64,000 nt of DNA from Orychophragmus violaceus (lineage: Eukaryota > Streptophyta > Magnoliopsida > Brassicales > Brassicaceae), in contig CM058230.1 of the NCBI GenBank assembly GCA_030180135.1, forward strand, positions 103,035,503 through 103,099,502, given 5' to 3'. The notes beneath the pieces are model-generated. The model saw nothing but the letters and a program-made list of their open reading frames with translations. It was not told where the DNA came from and searched no databases. Of this stretch, positions 55,531 through 64,000 are shown in pieces (position 1 is the first letter of the stretch; every line of letters starts with the position of its first letter). The position numbers and the translations under genes are program-made.

Positions 55531-55885
55531 AAAAAAGGAAAAAAATGATTGTTAGCTACACGAAAGAGACACCACTACATGACCAAACATCTGAATAATG
55601 GTAATGTATACAAAACTACATAAACTATATGATTCACATGATAACATATATGAACGAAATGATATTATCGTGCTAACATCACGACCGAGTTTTCAATAAC
55701 CAGAATAATGTATCAAGTCATATTATTAACTCTTTAGTAAAACGATGAAATTATTAAACCATATTCGATAATAAAAATCCAACCCAATATAAATAATCCT
55801 AAACAAAGGTTTGGTTTTAATTGTTTAGTTTAAGATTATTTGATTTGGGTTGGAATTTTATGATCATATATGATTTAATAATTGA
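55531..55885. other. AT-rich intergenic DNA
   Basis: No gene seen between the two LINE fragments. Confidence 0.4.
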
Positions 55886-56242
55886 GTGTTTTGTGATCTT
55901 GAGGAGTTGGCTTACTCTGGCTCATCTTTCACTTGGACTAACAACCAAGAATCAAACCCGATTGGTAAGAAGCTGGATCGTGTCCTTGTTAATGAAGTGT
56001 GGAGCTTGAAGTTTATTCATAGCTATGAAATCTTTATAGCTAGTGGTATATCAGATCATACTCGTGTGATTATTCGCTTCCCAGGGGTACAATCTTCTCA
56101 TAAAAGGCCATTCAGATTTTTTACTCATATCACAGAGCACCCACTGTTTTTGGACACGGTGAGGGAGTCGTGGATGTCGTCAGCTCCATTATACCACTCT
56201 CGCCTAGCTCTTGACAACCACATTGAATGTAATGGTCACTAA
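55886..56242 (+). pseudogene. LINE endonuclease-domain fragment
   Basis: The frame reads FCDLEELAYSGSSFTWTNNQ, then GKKLDRVLVNEVW and GISDHTRVII. This is the C-terminal half of the APE-type endonuclease of plant L1 LINEs, whose SDH motif is catalytic and is present here. The start of the domain and all of RT are missing. The fragment lies downstream of LINE 3' pieces, so the two are separate insertions or a rearranged one. Confidence 0.7.
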
Positions 56243-56249
56243 AAAAAAG

Positions 56250-56590
56250 CTACGTGGAACTAGCTATTGAAACGAATCTGCACATCACTAAGACCAATAT
56301 TTTTAAAAGACCATTCATTGCTAAACATGAGATCAAGCATTTTCATTGTTTTCACCGTGCTCGACTTCTAACATTCCAATAACAAAATCGCCATCTCATC
56401 TGCCCCTCTAATTGTCAAGTAAGATCTTATTAAGAGGCCAAATGGTTGCACATGAGCTAGCCATTCAAAACGTATCTGCTTAACATCATAAGACCAACAT
56501 TTTCATAACTGTAAAAAGACCTGTAATCACAATATCATTGTTTTTACCATGTTCGACTTCAACATTCCAATAGCCAAATCACATAAATCT
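56250..56590 (+). repeat. Imperfect direct duplication downstream of LOS1
   Basis: Segments at about 56255-56395 and 56452-56583 share AAGACCAA, then CATTGTTTT, ACC, TGCTCGACTTC or TGTTCGACTTC and ACATTCCAATA. They are diverged (period near 190 bp). The second copy may overlap the LOS1 3' region. Non-coding. Confidence 0.6.
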
Positions 56591-56831
56591 CCAACATAAC
56601 ATAACAAAACGAACTCGGCAAGGATACGGGCAGCTAGAGCTTACAAATAGAGCATAAAATACGAATGTAAAGAGTAAAATATTTGCGAACACAAATAAAA
56701 CAGTTTTCTACCAAAAGTAAAGAAACATCGAGTGAGATGGCAAAAGATAAAGTCATCAATCCATCATCATAAAACACCAAAAATAGTAAACAAAAACAAA
56801 AATACGGAGATAGTGCCTGCTTGCTGCTTGC

Positions 56832-59578
56832 TTACAGCTTGTCTTCGAAATCAGACAATGGAGTCATCTGTTCCTTCATACCCTTCCTCTTCCTGATGTC
56901 AGCCACCAGCGTTGAAGCCTGTGATCCCACCTCCAGAGGGTCAGACGACATCATCTCCCAATGATCAAACACACACTGAGGGAACGCCTGTCCTGAAGTG
57001 GCTGCCCTCAGCTGACTCGAGAATCCAAATGACTCCACCACTGGCAAGTACGCCTTGATGTTGTACAGTGGTGTTCCTGGCCTCTGCATCTCCTCAAACA
57101 CGTGTCCACGCTTCTGATTCAACACGCTGTAGATTCCTCCAAGAGCTCCCTCTGGTGCTTGGATCTCCACCATGTATACCGGCTCCAACAGTCTTGGCTT
57201 GGCAGTTAGCTGGGATGCGTAGATAACCCTCCTCGCGGTAGGGATAACCTGACCACCACCTCTGTGGATCGCATCAGAATGGAGCACAACATCACAGACC
57301 TCAAAGCAAATTCCTCTCATGTTCTCATCACATAGAGGACCTTCCTTGGACGCCCACTGGAACCCAGCAACAACTGAATCCTTGATTTCATTCAGGTACT
57401 GAACTCCCTTACACATGTCGACAACCATGTTGGGCCCTGTGGTTTCAGGTCCAAACGCCCAGATCTTCTTTGCAAGATCCTTGTCCCAACCAAACTCCTC
57501 TGCCAAGATTTTGGATCGGATCTTGGGGTCATCTCTGGGTCCAATTCGGCCATCATCAATTGCCTCTGCTAGACCATCCTCCAAGGGTCTGGCCTCCATG
57601 TAGAGACGGTTATGCTTGTTAGGGGACTTGCTCATCACGGTACGAACAGATCTCTCCAGGACAGTCTCACGGAATGAGACAACAGGGTCTGATTTGACAA
57701 TCTCAGCACCACCCATGAAATCATCCTGAAGATCCTTGAGACAAATCTCAAGATGGAGTTCTCCAGCACCGGCAACAATGTGCTCACCCGACTCTTCCAT
57801 TGTGCACACAACCATAGGGTCAGACTTGGCCAGCCTCTTGAGTCCTTCAACAAGTTTGGGAAGATCAGATGCGATCTTGCACCGAACAGCAACACGGACA
57901 ACAGGGGATACAGAAAACTTCATTGCACGAATAGGGTGGGCATCAACTTCTGACTCATTCGTCAGGGTAGCATTCTTGGTGATGAACTGATCAAGCCCAA
58001 CCATAGCAACGGTGTTACCGCAGGGAACATCCTCAACAGTCTCTTGTCTCTTACCCATCCAGATGACAGTTCTCTGGACACTCTTGACGTACAAGTCTTT
58101 CTTCTCACCAGGAACAAAGTTGGGACCCATGATCCTGACCTTCATACCAGTGGACACCTTACCAGAAAAGACACGACCAAAAGCAAAGAATCTACCCTTG
58201 TCTGAGGCAGGAATCATCTTAGAAACGTAAAGCATGAGAGGGCCATTCGGGTCACAGTTTCTAATGGCATTGGCATACTGATCATCGAGGGGACCTTCAT
58301 ACAAGTTCTCAACACGGTACCTCTGTGCAGTGTGGGGAGAAGGAAGGTGAAAGATCATCATCTCAAGTAGAGCAGTACTGGCGGGAAGCCATGTCTGCAT
58401 GACACGCTTCATCAAAGGTTTAGCCATCAGCTCCTTCTCATCAGACTTCATCTGAACACCAAGCTTCTGCAACATAGGCCACAGCTTGTCCTTTTGGTCA
58501 TTCATGCAAGTGGCAATGATTTGCTTGATGGGTTCATAACAGAACTGGACAAACCCACGCTTGCAGGTCGGGGAACCAGTGTTTTTGGTGCTCCATTTCC
58601 TGGTGGCAGGGTCAAAGAAATTCTCACCCCACAGCCTCTCCATCATTTTAGTTTCATCAACACCAAACTTGGAAGCGTACATCTTAGCAAAGTTTGTTAG
58701 AGTGAAAGCCCATCCGTGAAGACCAGCAGAGAAGGCCACTGTTCCCTTTTCTGGGTAGACCTGAACATCACCAAGAAGAGGGTCCTCATAGGTGGCCATG
58801 ATAACATTAGCATTCTCAATGACCCTCTGGAAAGTCTGGTAAGCCTCCTCACCATCAACCTGCAGCTCAAGGAAACACCTGTCCATCTTGTTAACAGTCA
58901 GTACAGGCCTAATCCTTTCACCAAGGGCCTGACGGAGCACAGTCTCAGTTTGCACACAGACACCCTCAATACAATCTACCACCACAAGAGCACCATCGGT
59001 AATACGGAGAGCAGCAGTGACCTCAGATGAAAAGTCAACGTGTCCAGGGGAGTCTATGAGATTGATAAGGTATTCGTTTCCATCTCTGGCACCAGTGAAA
59101 CTCTTCAAGGAAGCATCAGTCATCTCGTAGTAGAGAGAGATACCGGTGGACTTGATAGTGATACCACGTTCTGCCTCATCAGCACGGGTATCAGTCATAC
59201 GCACATCACCAGCAACTTCTTGGGCAATAATACCAGCAGCAGCAACCAGGGAGTCAGTGAGGGTGGATTTACCTGTCGATCAAGAAAGAAATACATTAGC
59301 TTAAGACTAAAGAGAACAACTGAACGAAACAGTAAATAAATAAGGCTTAAAGAGTACGTTTTGAACTTGAATAAACAGAGAGATGAAGACAGTACCATGG
59401 TCGACATGGGCAATAACGGACATATTACGGATGTTGTGTTTGTAGTCCATAATCCTACGAAGCTCATCGGCTGTGAACTTCACCTGCAAGTTGATAAAGA
59501 ATATGTATTTGGAGTTATAATCAACAAGGTAAATAGCGATATAAAGGTGAAACATAATGAAACAAGAAGACTTACCAT
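56832..59578 (-). CDS. LOS1: Translation elongation factor eEF2 (LOS1)
   Basis: Coding exons on the minus strand are 59578-59576 (ATG only), 59483-59396 and 59272-56832, totalling 2,532 nt and 843 aa, the standard eEF2 length. eEF2 is the cytosolic GTPase that drives ribosomal translocation. Visible motifs: P-loop AHVDHGKST (residues 26-34), the Thr57/Thr59 phosphorylation region (MTDTRADE), ERGITIKST, G3 DSPGH, G4 NKMD, and the diphthamide loop SDAIHRGGGQ near residue 700 with its His intact. From memory the Arabidopsis orthologue is At1g56070, LOS1, named for its effect on cold-responsive expression. No disruption is seen. The first coding exon is just the start codon, ATG followed by GTAAGT. 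Confidence 0.98.
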
Positions 59579-59612
59579 TTTGACCAACTTTTATTTCTCA
59601 CCTACAAAAACT

Positions 59613-60137
59613 CTGCAATCACAGAAACAAGAATTAGGAAACGATTTTAAAAAATATATACCAGAATAGAACGTAAGAGAGGAATATTGAAAATTTCAGT
59701 AGTATCCAATATACAATAATAAACGAATGCAGCAGAATAGTATAATTTTCAAAAGATAAATTCAGAAACAAACCATGCGATTTACACAATTATTTAAGGA
59801 TAATAGCAAGCAATAATTAGATAAAGTCATAAAGGTCAACAATGAAGAAGAGCTAGCAATCAACAAGTATTTTAGAAAGGCTTTTGATATTGTCAAAGTT
59901 TCATCTTTAAACGATTTCTAAGGCCAGATCTAAGCAAATAACAGACAGATTACAACAAACGAGAAGTAGGATACACAACAAGAAGAAAGGGATTGTTATA
60001 ATAATAATCAAATCAAATAAACATAAATCAACAACGGATCTAAAGATAAAATTATGCAGGTCCAAATAGACATCAACAATCAGACATAGTAAATTGAATC
60101 GAGGAAAACTAAAAATAAAGAAGAAACCAGTATAACC
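59613..60137 (-). other. LOS1: 5'UTR intron of LOS1
   Basis: On the minus strand a donor CTAAG then GTTATA at about 60137 and an acceptor TGATTGCAG at about 59613 bound a 0.5-kb AT-rich intron. Leader introns like this often boost expression of plant translation genes. Confidence 0.6.
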
Positions 60138-60187
60138 TTAGAGGGAATCTGCCAAAGGAAGAGAGAACAAGGAGGCGTTAAGCTAAA

Positions 60188-60246
60188 TATATATATAGTC
60201 GTGATTGAGATTCGAAGAGTATAATGGTGTTTCTCATCTAGGGTTT
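60188..60246 (-). promoter_or_regulatory. LOS1: LOS1 core promoter: TATA box and telo-box
   Basis: A TATA-like TATATATATA lies at 60197-60188. About 45 bp upstream is AAACCCTA (60246-60239), the telo-box common in promoters of plant ribosomal-protein and translation-factor genes. Confidence 0.65.
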
Positions 60247-60461
60247 TCGGTGTGCGTCTTAATGGACCCCAATAACTTTCAGCCCAATATTAAAATTTTC
60301 TTTACTTATTACAAGCAAGCCCATTCTTGTGTGCCATGCATTATGTATCGATTAGTATAAACACTTCGACGTGGTTTTGTAAGTTATTTTCACTCAAAAC
60401 ATAAAGTTTACAAAAAAAAATCAAGAAATATTCACCAACTAGTATTCACCAAAAATATCAG
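60247..60461. other. LOS1 upstream intergenic DNA
   Basis: TGGACCCC and GCCCA words near 60263-60283 may contribute to the LOS1 promoter. No gene. Confidence 0.4.
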
Positions 60462-60985
60462 TTAGGGCTGGGCAAAAAACCCGGAACCGAAATATCGAAC
60501 CGAACCCGAACCGAAAAAAGGAACCGAACCCGAATCCGAACCGACAAAATACCCGAATGGGTCCTAAACCTCTATACCCGAAGAACTGAAACCGAATCCA
60601 ACCCGAACCGAGAACCGAATGGGTACCCGAAATATCCGAAGTACAATTATATATCCAAAATATTAATTATATTTAGACTATATATAACAGAATTATCCAA
60701 AACTATAATTACAAATCCAAATATGTTTATTAATTTTAGATCAAAATAGCTAAAATTTCAAAAATATACGAAATTTCTTGCTATATTGTCTCAATTTAAC
60801 ATTTTTTGTTTAAATTAACCAATTTATTTTTATTTGCTGATTTTATGGGTATTCGAACCCGAACCGAACCCGAATAGAACCGAACCGAATCCGAACCGAA
60901 ATTATAAAATACTCGAACGGATCTTATATGTCTGGATCCAAAAATCCGAAAGACCCAAACCAAATCTGAACACCAAGATCTAACC
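60462..60985. mobile_element. Non-autonomous element with CCGAACCGAA-rich ends
   Basis: The left end TTAGGGCTGGGCAAAAAACC is followed by dense CGAACCCGAACCGAA words (60480-60640). Similar words recur at 60850-60990 around an AT-rich centre. The right end complement, TTAGATCTTGGTGTTCAG, is only weakly like the left. It is non-coding and common in style among plant MITEs. Confidence 0.5.
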
Positions 60986-61226
60986 TCCGTCATTGCTTTT
61001 GTTTATGGTTCTAAATAAAAAGATAAAATAATATAGAAATTGTTCAACACAGATTTACTATAAATAGAGAGAACTTAACTAGTATTTCATCTTCCTAACT
61101 AGTAATGTTGATTTGTTCAACTAAAGCGACAATGATACATTATGCAAAATAATTTGAAAAAAAAAATATATTCTTTATCCTATAAGTCATTAGCCAAAAC
61201 TCTCTTAACTGACACCTTATTCATTC

Positions 61227-61252
61227 GACACGTGTCATTTTCTGACGTGTCA
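61227..61252 (+). promoter_or_regulatory. G-box pair
   Basis: GACACGTGTC (61227-61236), a palindrome with CACGTG, and TGACGTGTCA (61243-61252), a C-box/ABRE-like hybrid, start 16 bp apart. bZIP and bHLH factors bind such sites. They lie about 330 bp upstream of the ATG at 61578. Confidence 0.5.
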
Positions 61253-61577
61253 TCCTCACATCCATTTTCGCTTTTTAGTTTAACTTTTTCGTTTTTTAAT
61301 TAAAATTTTCATTTAACACTTTTCCTATCTAATTTTTCATTTTTTCGATCCATGATCTTCGCAAATTATATTTCTTTTTCTTTTTCAGCTTAAGAACTTC
61401 TTAACATATACACGATTCATTCCCATGATTCAGACCCGTGATTCAACCTCTTCCCACTACATCCATATCAACGATGATATATATTTTAAACCTAATTTTT
61501 GTTTCTATACTCTTTCTTATAGAATCGTTTCCTTCCACCAATCGATTCTCTGTAAGTTTTCGCACTTTCAAGAAGCC

Positions 61578-62440
61578 ATGGATGAAGCCTTGACAAACAC
61601 TTTTTTTGCAATCTTTCGCATAATAGCTCGGGAGATTAAAACCATAGAAGCAGAAGGAGATTACACTGTTTACACTCACCCAGATTCAACCCAGAGTTGT
61701 TTCTTTCGAGGAACAGGTTTCTTTTTCTCTTTTGATTTTATAAATCCCTTAATTTTTTGAGTAATCCCTAAACCCCGTGATTTTATTATATGCTTAGATT
61801 GCAAAAGAGGGTAACTTTATTATCCTTAAATCCCTTAATTTTTCCTCACATCTCGATTTTGCAGGTTCATATAGCAGTTTTGAATTTGTTATTCTCACGA
61901 GAACCTCACAAAATACGCGGCAAGGAGAGAGATCGAGCAGTGGAGTCGTAGTTTGTAAAGGAGAAGCTTTTGTTCGGATAACCCTTTTCCCGCCGTCGGA
62001 GACAGAGCTTATGCCTCTTGGCCCTTGAGGTAATCAAAGATCTTCGTGAAATCACAGTCTTATCTGATTTGTTTAACCATTGGCCTTCTTAGAAGGGATT
62101 GGTTTGATCTCCGTAAGCGTTGATATCATTGTAGAGTCTCTTGGATATTCAATTCTCTCTTACGTTTCTGCAGGTTTTCGTTGATCAGTTTTTGATATCT
62201 CCTTTCAGCGTTTTGTTTATAGGAGTTCAAGGTTGCAGTTTCGAGACCTTCAGATTCACCTGACTAAGGTTTTTTTTATTTATCAGCACTTCCACGATCA
62301 TTTTCCTTGGTAGTAATCTCTGAATCTGAAAGTTAAAATCTTTTGTTACCTTTTAATCAGATGGAGCTTGCTAGAAACAGTGAAAGAGTACACGCACCTG
62401 CTCATTTCTTTTCCACATTTAGCTGACATTGGTGATCCGG
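61578..62440 (+). pseudogene. Unrecognised multi-exon gene, probably decayed
   Basis: Exon 1 (61578-61716) begins MDEALTNTFFAIFRIIAREI and contains GDYTVYTHPDSTQS. A GT donor at 61717 and AG acceptor at 61863-61864 lead to exon 2 (61865-62028) with SYSSFEFVILTRTSQNTRQG and VVVCKGEAFVRITLFPPSE. This closes at TGA after MPLGP, giving a 100-aa product. Coding-like sequence continues in other frames: LEVIKDLREITVLSDLFNHW (62025-62090), RRDWFDL, and after an acceptor ETVKEYTHLLISFPHLADIG (62365-62440). Either the gene has at least two frameshifts or exon 2 is spliced differently. The family is unknown to me. A Copia inserted at 62585, just beyond. Confidence 0.5.
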
Positions 62441-62584
62441 TTTGCCTTCTTTCCCCAGCTTTTATCGTATATCATTTTTAAATCTCTGCCTTAACTAACA
62501 AAAACTTATCTTTTGATCACTTGAAAAAAGATGTTGCAAAATGTATTTTGTTGTTCTTTTCATGATGTTTCGAATAGGTAATAG
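62441..62584 (+). other. Sequence between the unrecognised gene and the Copia insertion
   Basis: Non-coding, possibly an intron of the preceding gene. The 5 bp before the LTR are AATAG, the presumed target site; its partner would lie beyond the window. Confidence 0.4.
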
Positions 62585-63316
62585 TGTTGGGATTATGTCC
62601 TGAAATCACATTGTACTCACTCTAGAGATAGTTGTATTGTCGAGATCGGACATTTCATATGATACTGGGTAGTCATAATGTTTTGCTAGAAACCGCTTAT
62701 GACAAATGAGTTGTAACTCATTTCCAGTATCGTGTGAACCTACAGGGTCACACACCTAAGCAAGTTGGACATAGTTAGTATGGGATTGATCATTGGCATA
62801 TGGTCTGGTCGATGTGTATTGGATACACATCGAATATGAGGTTTAATGAGGTGTGTCGATCGACACCATTGGGTGCGTCGGTCGACACAAGATGTGTGTC
62901 GATCGACACCACTAAGTGTGTCGGTCGACACAAGGCCGAAACCGAAACTGATGTTTCGGTTTATGTCGAGGTCGATATATAAATGGATTTGTAGATTCGA
63001 CCTAAACTGACGAGCGCCGCCCAAACAATGTATTCTCAGAGAGAAAACACAGAAACCTCGAAGAACTCAGTTCCGAGGAGATCCGAGCCCCGGTACTAGC
63101 ATCCCGGCGGATTCCAGCTTGTATGCGTGTGGACTGAAGTAGAGGCGCAGCATCTGAGGCGCTCCAGAGATCTCGTTTATCTGACCATCTTCCGCTGCCA
63201 ATCTCCAGGTAAACACGAGATCAGATCCTTGATTCAATTAACTAGACCCTAGATCCTAGGCTTCGGGAACCTGACAGCAATTCTGAATCTGGTAGAATTG
63301 GCTTGAAGTTCCATCA
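62585..63316 (+). repeat. 5' LTR of the second Copia copy
   Basis: U3 palindromes start at 62853/62875 and 62896/62918, both pairs 22 bp apart, and all four sites are better preserved than in the 7.7-kb copy. The TATA box is at 62976-62983. Confidence 0.92.
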
Positions 63317-63454
63317 GTGGTATCAGAGCCTTAGGGTTTTATCATTGAATCAGACCTGTTTATTGAATTTGATGATTTAGATTCGCAAACTAGGTTGTTT
63401 GGTTAGAACAGGTCAGATCGATTTCGATCAAGATCGAGCCTGTGTTTTCGCACA

Positions 63455-63640
63455 GTGTCGATCGACACACTAGGTGTGTCGGTCGACACATAACAGCGAA
63501 AACGACAGATTCGGCGGCTAGGGTTTTTCGCGAAGAAAAACCGAAAGCCTTCTGTGTCGATCGACACAGGTTGAGTGTCGGTCGACACGGAGCAGATTCA
63601 GTCGAGTGTTGATCGACACAGGTTAGTGTCGGTCGACACA
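63455..63640 (+). repeat. Palindrome pairs in the leader of the second Copia copy
   Basis: Pairs start at 63455/63476, 63554/63575 and 63606/63626, spaced 21, 21 and 20 bp start to start, the same three spacings as at 8631-8815. The order CGATCG type then CGGTCG type is kept. One site has a C to T change (GTGTTGATCGACAC at 63606). Confidence 0.85.
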
Positions 63641-63644
63641 TACC

Positions 63645-64000
63645 TAGCAAATGGTTAATTGGTTCAATTGGATTGGACCGGTTACCATGCTTGGTTAAGA
63701 CCGAACATATCGGTTTAAATTGGATGAATTGGTTCAATTGGATTGAACTGATTATCTCAATTAGAATAAACCGATTGGTTAAAATCAGTTTGATTGGATA
63801 AATCGGTTCAATCGAATTGGACCGGTCATCGCAATCAGTTGAAACTGGTTAAAACGGTTTTTAAATTTGATAAATTGATTCAATTGGATTGAACCAATTA
63901 TCGCAATTAGTATAAACCGATTTGAATGGTTAAGATCAGTTTGATCTGATAAGTCGGTTCAATTGAATTGGACCGGTTATCAAAACTGTCTTCGATTAAG
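63645..64000 (+). repeat. Leader tandem repeats of the second Copia copy
   Basis: Variants of GGTTCAATTGGATTG(A/G)AC and CGGTTATC recur, matching 8830-9165. Confidence 0.7.

Larger units (their letters stand above)
62585..64000 (+). mobile_element. Second copy of the 738-bp-LTR Copia family (5' part, cut by window end)
   Basis: The LTR (62585-63316, 732 bp) is about 90% or more like 7755-8492 by eye and ends CCATCA. The initiator Met-tRNA PBS follows one base later (63318-63329). The leader then repeats the layout of the nested element: palindrome pairs at 63455-63640 and the CGGTTCAATTGG repeats to the window end. Gag would start about 1.5 kb after the PBS, outside the window. Confidence 0.93.

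Noticed and set aside
57400..59340. Several plus-strand frames across the LOS1 gene
   Set aside because: They are antisense shadows of the conserved eEF2 coding exon and carry no domains.
62585..64000. A fresh tandem duplication of the 7.7-kb locus
   Set aside because: Only the Copia family sequence is shared; the flanks and the presumed target sites (ATACA and AATAG) differ, so it is an independent insertion.

Overview
The window is nuclear DNA of a flowering plant, almost certainly a Brassicaceae. The evidence is AT-rich intergenic DNA, small GT-AG introns, many plant-type Ty1/copia retrotransposons primed from initiator Met-tRNA, SINEs, MITEs, a CACTA element and LINE remnants. A gene block at 46.9-59.6 kb matches, from memory, the order of Arabidopsis chromosome 1 near At1g56030/At1g56040 to At1g56070: U-box protein, organellar YchF-type ATPase, CYSTM protein, then LOS1/eEF2. 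I could not run a search, so the synteny is recall, but the gene identities come from the translated sequence.

Layout. 0-5.8 kb: AT-rich DNA with a SINE remnant, MITE-like elements, a TIR-bounded element filled with telomere-like repeats, a GC-richer non-coding retroposon-like block and a 23-bp tandem repeat. 5.85-17.48 kb: a Copia element (132-bp LTRs, TSD AGAAT) with a second, 7.1-kb Copia (738-bp LTRs, TSD ATACA) nested in its integrase. 17.5-20.7 kb: MITEs and two SINEs, one with a perfect 13-bp TSD. 20.73-26.65 kb: an older, broken Copia. 27.42-32.07 kb: a young minus-strand Copia (161-bp LTRs differing at one base, TSD GTCTC). 32.94-34.59 kb: a 1.65-kb solo LTR (TSD GTCGC). 34.8-36.9 kb: a large inverted duplication of a gene fragment. 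36.9-42.9 kb: LINE, Copia and Gypsy-like remnants. 43.48-46.31 kb: a non-autonomous CACTA element with gene-like cargo.

46.5-60.3 kb is the genic island. The U-box gene and the YchF gene are divergent and share a 558-bp promoter interval. The YchF and CYSTM genes converge. LOS1 lies on the minus strand and has a start codon isolated in its own exon, a 5'UTR intron, a TATA box and a telo-box. LINE and hAT-like fragments separate CYSTM from LOS1. At 61.2-62.5 kb there is a G-box pair and an unrecognised, frame-disrupted gene. At 62.585 kb another copy of the 738-bp-LTR Copia family begins and runs off the window.

The most unusual structure is in that Copia family. Its U3 promoter and its leader carry pairs of 14-bp palindromes, a CGATCG type followed by a CGGTCG type, always 20-22 bp apart start to start. 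The pattern is kept in two independent insertions. The CGGTCG type contains the DRE/CRT core on its minus strand. Also notable are the hairpin-capable inverted gene duplication (34.8-36.9 kb), the CACTA cargo, and a duplicated U-box exon whose splice acceptor region is replaced by 24 G.
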